From contig CM037461.1 of the NCBI GenBank assembly GCA_021014325.1, positions 335,501-399,500 of the forward strand: a stretch of 64,000 nt of DNA, in the 5' to 3' direction. A program made the translations under genes and the position numbers. Below, piece after piece: positions 63,701-64,000 of the stretch. Below the pieces are notes generated by a model. That model saw only the letters and a program-made list of their open reading frames with translations. It was not told the origin of the DNA and did not search any database. This DNA comes from Plazaster borealis (lineage: Eukaryota > Echinodermata > Asteroidea > Forcipulatida > Labidiasteridae). The number at the start of each line of letters is the position of its first letter. Position 1 is the first letter of the stretch.

Positions 63701-64000
63701 CACTCACGGCGGAGACGGGAAAAAAGCGGAGCCCGCCAGAAAAACGCGGAATGGGAAAATAAAAAACGCTGGTTTCCGTGTAAACGCGGAAGTCTCACAT
63801 GCCTGCGATGAAAGAAATGACAATTTTGGTTATAAAAGTCAACTCATACATGTATGAGTTAGCGCTCCTATTGTTTGTCTAACAAGTCTCGCTCCTTCAT
63901 AGCAATCTGAACAACAATCCGGTTCGGCCTTTGAGCTTGACCAATGCAACAACACATCATATCTTTAAGACCTTTCTGAAACTTCTTGTATCTGAAAACG
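21575..64000 (+). CDS. large leucine-rich-repeat protein, 5' part (26 exons, continues past right edge)
   Basis: Spliced gene read exon by exon; about 846 codons lie in the window with no stop. Exon 1 is a signal peptide and ends in phase 1. Exon 2 holds the cysteine-rich LRR N-cap (CSCSCDENEMTVDC). Exons 3-26 carry LRRs, and every intron after exon 2 is phase 2, cutting just before the LxLxxN segment. Exons of 66-87 nt encode one LRR, those of 132-150 nt two, and exon 19 (216 nt) three; about 30 LRRs are seen. Several NxT/S sites (NLT, NIT, NVT, NGT) fit an extracellular, glycosylated protein. Phase-2 LRR exons near 72 nt are typical of LGR, slit and LGI genes. Whether this protein ends in a 7TM, a single membrane segment or neither is unknown. 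Confidence 0.9.
21869..22160. repeat. low-complexity T/A homopolymer-rich stretch
   Basis: Long T runs (21869-21910, 21946-21961, 22156-22168) and A runs around 22088-22110 lie in intron 1. Confidence 0.8.
22430..22795 (-). mobile_element. full-length tRNA-derived SINE, reverse orientation
   Basis: Same family as 39985-40340 in forward orientation. The 3' tail (GAGAGATCGCCTTACATCAC) is at the left. The body has GGCATGTTACCACCTACTCC, and the tRNA-like head at the right has reversed B box GGGATTCGAACCC and a reversed A box near 22785. Confidence 0.85.
22829..22976 (+). CDS. exon 2: LRR N-cap (LRRNT)
   Basis: Acceptor TTCTATAG, donor GTAAGTT; 148 nt, phase 1 to 2. It ends SRSCSCSCDENEMTVDCTG, a cysteine cluster plus VDC motif of an LRRNT, and the strand leading into LRR1. 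Confidence 0.87.
23306..23648. mobile_element. M2-type MITE, truncated right end
   Basis: Starts TTAAAGAGTCTGTATACGTT, with interior words shared with 8312-8720 and 45380-45751. It stops near 23648 without the inverted end. Confidence 0.7.
25157..25222 (+). CDS. exon 3: LRR 1
   Basis: 66 nt, phase 2 to 2, acceptor TTGTTGTAG, donor GTGAGT. It encodes VTLKNYNFENLTAETFHPDT, with an NLT glycosylation site. Confidence 0.8.
25264..25555 (-). mobile_element. tRNA-derived SINE, second family, reverse
   Basis: Contains reversed B box GGGATTCGAACCC followed by reversed A box CTACTAGACCA. The body words ACACCAATGTGTATT and CACTGTATACTCAGTA recur near 25620, 28745, 48310 and 55390. Confidence 0.8.
25561..25860 (+). 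mobile_element. tRNA-derived SINE, second family, forward head
   Basis: A box TGGTCTAGTGG at about 25710 and B box GGTTCGAATCC at about 25754, 33 bp apart. It ends with GGTGTAAGGGTAAAAACAAA. Together with 25264-25555 it forms a large inverted pair. Confidence 0.8.
26392..26545. mobile_element. M4 MITE, internally deleted
   Basis: TTAA-AGGCCCTGTACACTATTGG left end and CCAAAAGTGTATAATACCTT-TAA right end are inverted. The full-length relative is at 55638-55979, about 190 bp longer. It lies about 105 bp upstream of exon 4. Confidence 0.75.
26652..26720 (+). CDS. exon 4: LRR 2
   Basis: 69 nt, phase 2 to 2, acceptor CTCTATACAG, donor GTAAGT. It encodes SNLKTIHAGTFALLNKLTK, a clear LRR (I..GTF..L..L). 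Confidence 0.87.
26775..27250 (+). mobile_element. tRNA-derived SINE with 3' (ATT)n tail
   Basis: Two B-box-like segments (GGTTAGAATCC, GGTTCGAGTCC), then the core TTCGGATGAGACATGAAGCG, then CGCTATATAACATG and (ATT)n. Same body as 46525-46955. Confidence 0.75.
27345..27410 (+). CDS. exon 5: LRR 3
   Basis: 66 nt, phase 2 to 2, acceptor TTTTGCAG, donor GTAAGT. It encodes HNTDITIFPDVSNCTSLQWL, an LRR with one cysteine in the C-terminal half. Confidence 0.87.
27475..27560 (-). repeat. tRNA-like SINE head, third family, reverse
   Basis: Reads in reverse as AGCTCAGTTGGTAGAGCACC then CAGGTTCAAATC: a near-perfect tRNA A box and B box. Similar heads are at about 35980-36060 and 48708-48790. This one is followed by TTGTCAATATCTTTGTTCG. 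Confidence 0.7.
27603..27762. repeat. 160-bp palindrome in intron 5
   Basis: Left AGGCCATACAACCTGTAACT is inverse to right GCAGGTTGAATGGCTT with small differences. ACCCAAGTTTACGATACAAC pairs with GTTGTATCATAAACTTGG. Confidence 0.65.
28205..28345. repeat. 47-bp tandem repeat of palindromic units (3 copies)
   Basis: Unit: AAGTTTCAAACTATGGCACG then CAAGTTTCGAACTTGCGCTT. The AAGTTTCGAACTT core is itself a palindrome. Confidence 0.75.
28690..28915 (-). mobile_element. second-family SINE fragment, reverse
   Basis: Words TTAATTTTGCATTGGGGATA, CACTGTATACTCAGTAC and ACTAGACCACCAAG match 25264-25555. The B box is damaged. Confidence 0.65.
28921..29294. mobile_element. M3 MITE (GTACACGTTTGG ends)
   Basis: Left TAAAGGCACTGTACACGTTT and right AAACGTGTTCAGTGCCTTTA are inverted ends. 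The interior has a hairpin AAAACTTCTTACAAGAAGTT. Confidence 0.85.
29464..29541 (+). CDS. exon 6: LRR 4
   Basis: 78 nt, phase 2 to 2, acceptor TTTTTACAG, donor GTAAGT. It begins LDLTRNKINLSPMNYKTITF, carrying the canonical LxLxxNxI core. Confidence 0.87.
29792..30173. mobile_element. M3 MITE, second copy
   Basis: TTAA-AGGCACTGTACATGTTTG to AAACGTGTTTAGTGCCT-TTAA. Nearly identical to 28921-29294 and in the same orientation, in intron 6. Confidence 0.85.
30736..30804 (+). CDS. exon 7: LRR 5
   Basis: 69 nt, phase 2 to 2, acceptor TTTCCTCAG, donor GTAAGT. It encodes MSLMENEIDWLPPGFFSKTS then IQYL. Confidence 0.87.
31555..32075. repeat. partly duplicated SINE-related segment
   Basis: The segment CTTAACACCTTCAGAGTAT...AGCACCGGCAGCCAAATGGG...ACCAATTTACTCCTGG occurs twice, at about 31539-31650 and 31849-31955, with decayed tRNA-head pieces (GATTTGAACCCACACTCTGA). 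Confidence 0.6.
32124..32273 (+). CDS. exon 8: LRRs 6-7
   Basis: 150 nt, phase 2 to 2, acceptor TCTTGTAG, donor GTAAGT. Two LRRs lie in one exon: LGLSMNALTKFPSDSLQNM and then LSVDANQITSIS. Confidence 0.88.
32928..33313. mobile_element. M2-type MITE, reverse copy
   Basis: TAAAAGGCATCGTACACGTT to AACGTGTACGATGCCTTTAA ends. The interior TTTCAAAAGGTGGTAGAG and TACTTCTTACCAAGTAAGTT are inverted relative to 8312-8720. Confidence 0.8.
33425..33617. mobile_element. M1 MITE, intact copy (193 bp)
   Basis: GGGCCCAATTTCATAGAGCT to AGCTCTATGAAATTGGGCCC are perfect 20-bp inverted ends, followed inside by GCTTA and TTAAGC. Used here as the reference copy of the family. Confidence 0.88.
33640..33900 (+). 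repeat. 7-bp minisatellite TTGGTCG/TTGGTCA
   Basis: About 260 bp of alternating TTGGTCG and TTGGTCA/T heptamers, strongly G/T-rich on the plus strand. Spurious ORFs rich in RWSLV arise from it. It lies in intron 8, about 170 bp before exon 9. Confidence 0.9.
34071..34142 (+). CDS. exon 9: LRR 8
   Basis: 72 nt, phase 2 to 2, acceptor TTTGTTGCAG, donor GTAAGT. It encodes LNFSNNVINYIAPKAFRQLQ, a textbook LRR. Confidence 0.9.
34500..35840. repeat. minisatellite, about 74-77 bp unit, about 17 copies
   Basis: Each unit carries TTGATAACTAGAGGATTGGA, ATGAATGTACTCTTCCAATA and ACCAATGATGTACCATCCCT. Two copies are separated by a segment containing TTAGGGCAAAAACTAACT and (ATT)n, itself duplicated at 34687 and 34823. 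It fills most of intron 9. Confidence 0.92.
35894..35965 (+). CDS. exon 10: LRR 9
   Basis: 72 nt, phase 2 to 2, acceptor TTGTTTGTAG, donor GTGAGT. It encodes LELHRNLLTDLPSQTMDQIP. A minisatellite ends about 50 bp upstream of the acceptor. Confidence 0.88.
36701..36772 (+). CDS. exon 11: LRR 10
   Basis: 72 nt, phase 2 to 2, acceptor TTGATTGCAG, donor GTAAGT. It encodes LDLSYNKLAALKAKAVTDLP. Confidence 0.9.
37357..37443 (+). CDS. exon 12: LRR 11, long
   Basis: 87 nt, phase 2 to 2, acceptor TATTTTACAG, donor GTAAGT. It encodes LILYNQLDGFELSVIRYNAF and IGIGGNLTEL. This LRR is about five residues longer than most here and carries an NLT site. Confidence 0.88.
38101..38178 (+). CDS. exon 13: LRR 12
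   Basis: 78 nt, phase 2 to 2, acceptor TGCCCACAG, donor GTAAGT. It encodes LYLSSNKLTSFPHGFFSEET. An M3 MITE begins about 20 bp after the donor. Confidence 0.9.
38199..38569. mobile_element. M3 MITE, third copy
   Basis: TTAA-AGGTATCGTACACGTTTGG to CCAAACGTGTTCAGTGCCT-TTAA. The left end lies only about 20 bp inside intron 13 from the exon 13 donor. Confidence 0.85.
39212..39575. mobile_element. partial copy of the 42676-43648 DNA element
   Basis: Starts GAGAGCTGCCAACTAGTACG and shares ATACGGATTTGGAAAAAGC, CTGCCAGAGTGATCTC and ACAATGCGCCTTGTACAGCA with 42676-43648. The right part is missing. Confidence 0.7.
39840..40340 (+). mobile_element. tRNA-derived SINE pair, head to head; right copy full length
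   Basis: A reversed head lies at 39840-39960. A forward full copy at 39985-40340 has A box GTGGCCGAGCGG, B box GGTTCGAATCC, body CACTTGTGGCATTGAGCAAG, then GTAACCCTGTTTGCCCCAGG and tail CCTTGTGATGTTAGGCGAGC. Confidence 0.85.
40780..40890 (+). repeat. repeat 3' end with (GAATT)n microsatellite
   Basis: GGTAGGACCAATAAACTGAA followed by at least five GAATT units. This is the usual form of a non-LTR element 3' tail. Confidence 0.6.
40957..41088 (+). CDS. exon 14: LRRs 13-14
   Basis: 132 nt, phase 2 to 2, acceptor TTAATTCCAG, donor GTAAGT. It encodes HIDNNEISNITEFTADQFDG and then a second, more divergent LRR ending IPNLEKL. Confidence 0.87.
41098..41521 (+). mobile_element. non-LTR retrotransposon (LINE) 3' fragment
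   Basis: One frame reads FKILTIVYNCLHNTATAYL, YHPGRPGLRSGSDSTLLAVP and PRLMNCLPPQIRSSFQ. This is the conserved C-terminal tail of CR1/L2-type reverse-transcriptase ORFs. It is followed by GCGCTCTATAAATGCC and (TTA)n. It is 5' truncated and lies about 10 bp after the exon 14 donor. Confidence 0.8.
41985..42380 (+). repeat. SINE body fragment with internal duplication
   Basis: GTCCTTGAGCAAGATACTTT...GACATCAAGCCGAAGGTCC...TTTGTAGTGTACAATAAAGA occurs twice in a row (42032-42130, 42137-42235). The 10079-10205 repeat then follows. Confidence 0.65.
42485..42634 (+). CDS. exon 15: LRRs 15-16
   Basis: 150 nt, phase 2 to 2, acceptor GTTTTGTAG, donor GTAAGT. It encodes LYMHTNRIEGINLEDLCKMS and LDLGSNLLTDDTLDENAF. 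Confidence 0.9.
42676..43648. mobile_element. 973-bp DNA element with CATAGC target duplication
   Basis: The left end CAGAGCTGCCAAC and right end GTTGGCAGCTCTG are inverted. CATAGC directly flanks both sides, which is a 6-bp direct repeat. No transposase domain is recognisable. A partial relative is at 39212-39575, and similar ends occur at 16160-16341. Confidence 0.75.
44449..44526 (+). CDS. exon 16: LRR 17
   Basis: 78 nt, phase 2 to 2, acceptor TTTGATTGCAG, donor GTAAGT. It encodes LDLDSNNFKYVPPAVQLQAR. Confidence 0.9.
44581..44966. mobile_element. M2-type MITE
   Basis: TTAA-AGGGATTGTATACGTTTAG to CCAATCGTATACAAACCCT-TTAA. Reverse of 45380-45751 in interior order. It lies about 55 bp after exon 16. 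Confidence 0.82.
45090..45211 (-). mobile_element. M1 MITE, 5'-truncated, reverse
   Basis: Carries reversed M1 interior (ACAATTTGTGACTGGTATCC) and the inverted end AGCTCTATGAAATTGGGCCC. It abuts the next M1 copy. Confidence 0.75.
45212..45772. mobile_element. M1 MITE interrupted by an M2 MITE at TTAA
   Basis: M1 runs from 45212 to about 45380. An M2 copy (45380-45751: TTAA-AGGGTCTGTATACGTT...AACGTATACAATCTCT-TTAA) sits in the inner TTAA of the right M1 end. M1 resumes with GCAGCTTATAAAATTGGGCC at 45752-45772. Confidence 0.85.
45812..45949 (+). CDS. exon 17: LRRs 18-19
   Basis: 138 nt, phase 2 to 2, acceptor GTATTTCCAG, donor GTGAGT. It encodes LDLATNDLTFLLAGAFSNVT and LNLGSNKIISVENGAF. A nested MITE ends 40 bp before it. 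Confidence 0.9.
46245..46355 (+). repeat. M1 MITE right half
   Basis: GGATACCAGTCACAAATGGT, TATTTTGGCTGGTAAGCA and TTAAGCAGCTCTATGAA match the right half of 33425-33617. Confidence 0.65.
46525..46955 (+). mobile_element. full-length tRNA-derived SINE
   Basis: A box TGGCCGAGCGGATAAGAG, B box GGTTCGAGTCC, core TTCGGATGGGACGTAAAGCC, GCCCCGGTGTTCCTGG, 3' end GCGCTATATAAGAAG and (ATT)n. Reverse copies are at 56640-57010 and 62165-62605. Confidence 0.87.
47425..47568 (+). CDS. exon 18: LRRs 20-21
   Basis: 144 nt, phase 2 to 2, acceptor TTATTTGCAG, donor GTAAGT. It encodes MNSNDFYFLHENPFTNLTEL and LYLQYNEIDVIPDTAFDGCT. Confidence 0.9.
47672..48003. mobile_element. degenerate M3 MITE
   Basis: GTACACCTTTGGTAATTACT to ACTGGTCTTTGACAATAAGT, with interior TTCTTGCAACTTCAATGACC. 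The ends are eroded. Confidence 0.6.
48300..48455 (-). mobile_element. second-family SINE fragment, reverse
   Basis: TACACCGATGTGTATT, CACTGTATACTCAGTAC, CGAACCCACGACCTTTGCAT and ACTAGACCACCGAGC in order. Confidence 0.72.
48708..48865 (-). repeat. third-family tRNA-like SINE, reverse
   Basis: Reversed B box GATTTGAACC and reversed A box ACCAACTGAGC, then TTGTCAATATATTTGTTCG and AGTCAGTTTCCCTTGTGGTT. Confidence 0.7.
48958..49173 (+). CDS. exon 19: LRRs 22-24 (longest LRR exon)
   Basis: 216 nt, phase 2 to 2, acceptor TATCAACAG, donor GTAAGTACC. Three LRRs: NLYDNKIGRILRTTFEDCPL, VYLHNNEIAYIEDGSF and IYLQNNRLTKIPRG. Its donor and flank are repeated downstream in a degenerate tandem array. Confidence 0.9.
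49174..50640 (+). repeat. degenerate tandem array carrying 5' splice-site copies
   Basis: Loose units of about 90-120 bp contain GTAAGTACCAAATGG, GAGACTTTACCGATC, TACTGCTACTTAAAGTA, TTGTGCCTTTACCAAA and CTGTTTATATGTAAGTA. GTAAGTACC copies are at 49174 (the real exon 19 donor), 49540, 49880, 49988, 50080 and 50363, approximately. Confidence 0.82.
50809..50877 (+). CDS. exon 20: LRR 25
   Basis: 69 nt, phase 2 to 2, acceptor CATTTTGTAG, donor GTAAGT. It encodes NLSGNSITSILNGTFQNLQG, with an NGT site. Confidence 0.9.
50990..52672 (+). repeat. tandem array of about 26 tRNA-like 65-bp units
   Basis: Each unit contains TGGTCAGATGGTAGAATACG, ATGGTTATGGGTTTGAATCC, CACC and AGCCTTGGGATCACTCGG. GGTTTGAATCC resembles a B box with one change. 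TGGTCAGATGG aligns with the SINE A box TGGTCTAGTGG. It fills intron 20. Confidence 0.92.
52768..52833 (+). CDS. exon 21: LRR 26
   Basis: 66 nt, phase 2 to 2, acceptor CTGTTTCAG, donor GTAAGT. It encodes TLSGNDISFIEPNAFQDVSC. A tRNA-like tandem array ends about 100 bp upstream. Confidence 0.88.
53291..53455. repeat. 165-bp near-perfect hairpin
   Basis: The left arm starts CAAATATTGACTGCTT and the right arm ends AAGCAGTCAATATTTG. TATGGTTAAAACTCCGACTC pairs with its inverse, and CCCTCGG.GATCCCCGG pairs with CCGGGGATC. The loop is about GGCTGCGCCTCGGG. Confidence 0.82.
53612..54013. mobile_element. M2-type MITE, reverse
   Basis: TTAA-AGGGAATGTATACGTTTGG to CCAATTGTATACAAAGATT. It lies about 40 bp before exon 22. 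Confidence 0.78.
54052..54126 (+). CDS. exon 22: LRR 27
   Basis: 75 nt, phase 2 to 2, acceptor TATATTTACAG, donor GTAAGT. It encodes DITLSNNPLWAMSSYSFNTV and SCRNL. The LSNNPLW core and the cysteines in exons 21 and 22 could mark a local cap or disulfide. Confidence 0.87.
54345..54735 (+). repeat. dispersed repeat, copy 2
   Basis: Same order of landmarks as 16800-17195, including GGCCTTTGTGCTCAGGCTTG. Confidence 0.7.
55375..55560 (-). mobile_element. second-family SINE fragment, reverse
   Basis: CACTGTATACTCGGTACTTT, ACTCGGGTGGGATTGGAACC and ACTAGACCACCGAGC. The B box is altered. Confidence 0.68.
55638..55979. mobile_element. M4 MITE, full copy
   Basis: TTAA-AGGCCCTGTACACTATTGG to CCAAAAGTGTACAATACTT-TTAA, 342 bp. 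It is inserted in SINE-derived sequence. Confidence 0.8.
56640..57010 (-). mobile_element. tRNA-derived SINE, reverse
   Basis: Reverse of the 46525-46955 family: TATATAGCGC near the left, AACACCGGGGCGAACCCC, CACACGGGACCTACGGCTTA and reversed B box GGGATTCGAACCC near 57000. It ends about 75 bp before exon 23. Confidence 0.82.
57086..57154 (+). CDS. exon 23: LRR 28
   Basis: 69 nt, phase 2 to 2, acceptor TTTTGGCAG, donor GTAAGT. It encodes YMRSVGLSTIPSFAFSGLTA. Confidence 0.87.
57715..58080 (+). repeat. dispersed repeat with GAAAC hairpin and duplicated segment
   Basis: Contains CTGACGATGACTAGAGCAAG then CTAGTCGAAAC. TCTCCCGAATTCCGAAATCT is duplicated (about 57926 and 57959). Inverse of part of 11590-11730. 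Confidence 0.6.
58386..58454 (+). CDS. exon 24: LRR 29
   Basis: 69 nt, phase 2 to 2, acceptor TTCGTTGCAG, donor GTAAGT. It encodes LYLDSNSITTIEEEAFDVTI. Confidence 0.88.
58521..58770 (+). repeat. 34-bp minisatellite (about 7 units)
   Basis: Unit: CTTGCAGCTGCTATGGGCAT then TTTGGTACAAGCCG, with variants TTCAAGCCG and TTTCAGCTG. It begins about 65 bp after exon 24. All frames are open and give spurious ORFs. Confidence 0.9.
58974..59505. mobile_element. M1 MITE interrupted by an M3 MITE at the same TTAA
   Basis: M1 starts GGGCCCAATTTCAAAGAG. An M3 copy in reverse (59128-59483) occupies the inner TTAA of its right end. M1 resumes GCAGCTCTATGAAATTGGGC. Same site as in 45212-45772. Confidence 0.85.
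59907..59940 (+). repeat. T(n)G(n) homopolymer junction
   Basis: About 24 T followed by about 10 G. It is a possible assembly-error spot. Confidence 0.85.
60079..60150 (+). CDS. exon 25: LRR 30
   Basis: 72 nt, phase 2 to 2, acceptor TACATACAG, donor GTAAGT. It encodes LYLQSNKLYDIRGKMFVDGS. Confidence 0.88.
60180..63260. repeat. repeat-rich intron 25 with AGGTGTTCG/CGAACACCT motifs
   Basis: AGGTGTTC or its inverse recurs at about 60187, 60234, 60652, 61668, 63062, 63123 and 63220. A segment (GTGGAACTCTTCTCTGCAAC...CAAACAATTGAACCTCAA) occurs twice, near 60357 and 60716. TAGAATTACAAACACT.GGTGTTC occurs twice, near 61645 and 63044. No protein domain was found. It looks like decayed copies of one or two large elements. 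Confidence 0.6.
62165..62605 (-). mobile_element. tRNA-derived SINE, reverse, inside the repeat-rich intron
   Basis: (AAT)n at 62186-62201, TTATATAGCGC, AACACCGGGGCGAACCCC, CACACGGGACCTATGGCTTA, reversed B box GGGATTCGAACC and reversed A box CCGCTCGGCCATGACACG. Confidence 0.85.
63903..64000 (+). CDS. exon 26 (cut by window edge): LRR 31 or start of C-cap
   Basis: Acceptor CTCCTTCATAG in the phase expected from exon 25. It encodes NLNNNPVRPLSLTNATTHHI and onward to the edge without a stop. The LNNNP motif is what often leads into an LRR C-cap, but no cysteine has yet appeared. Confidence 0.78.

Overview
The window looks like genomic DNA of a marine invertebrate animal. It holds intron-rich genes for modular extracellular proteins (LDLa, CUB and LRR domains, one domain per symmetric exon), canonical GT-AG introns, tRNA-derived SINEs, a LINE 3' fragment and very many short terminal-inverted-repeat (MITE-like) elements. 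An echinoderm, perhaps a sea star, is my best guess. This is inferred from style and repeat content, not proven. There is no sign of bacterial or viral gene organisation.

Region 1 (about 0.9-9.9 kb, minus strand): the 5' part of a secreted or membrane receptor gene. I could read eight exons, all joined by phase-1 introns: signal peptide, LDLa, LDLa, CUB-like, LDLa, CUB-like, LDLa, LDLa. The gene runs off the left edge. Its introns hold a 22-bp minisatellite, CAG/CAA-rich tracts and several inverted-repeat elements.

Region 2 (about 9.9-21.6 kb): an intergenic region in which I recognise no gene. It holds two near-identical foldback elements (13.1-14.4 kb), a 0.7-kb TA-flanked inverted-repeat element, a palindromic MITE split by a 1.3-kb insertion full of one 13-bp motif, and a composite tandem repeat at 19.7-20.7 kb.

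Region 3 (21.6 kb to the right edge, plus strand): a very long leucine-rich-repeat (LRR) gene. I could read 26 exons: a signal peptide exon, an LRR N-cap exon, then 24 LRR exons, all with phase-2 introns. About 30 LRRs are encoded by the right edge, and no C-cap, transmembrane segment or stop has been reached. Exons are mostly 66-87 bp (one LRR), with some of 132-150 bp (two) and one of 216 bp (three). The introns are full of SINEs, MITEs (some nested), minisatellites and a LINE 3' end.

The two genes are divergent, with start codons about 11.7 kb apart. LDLa/CUB ectodomains and phase-2 LRR exons are the building blocks of LGR and GRL101-type receptors, so a receptor-gene cluster is plausible. 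Neither C-terminus is in the window, so the receptor class is unproven. The most unusual structures are the intronic array of about 26 tRNA-like 65-bp units (51.0-52.7 kb), two MITE-in-MITE insertions at the same internal TTAA, and a tandem array that repeats an exon's own 5' splice site.
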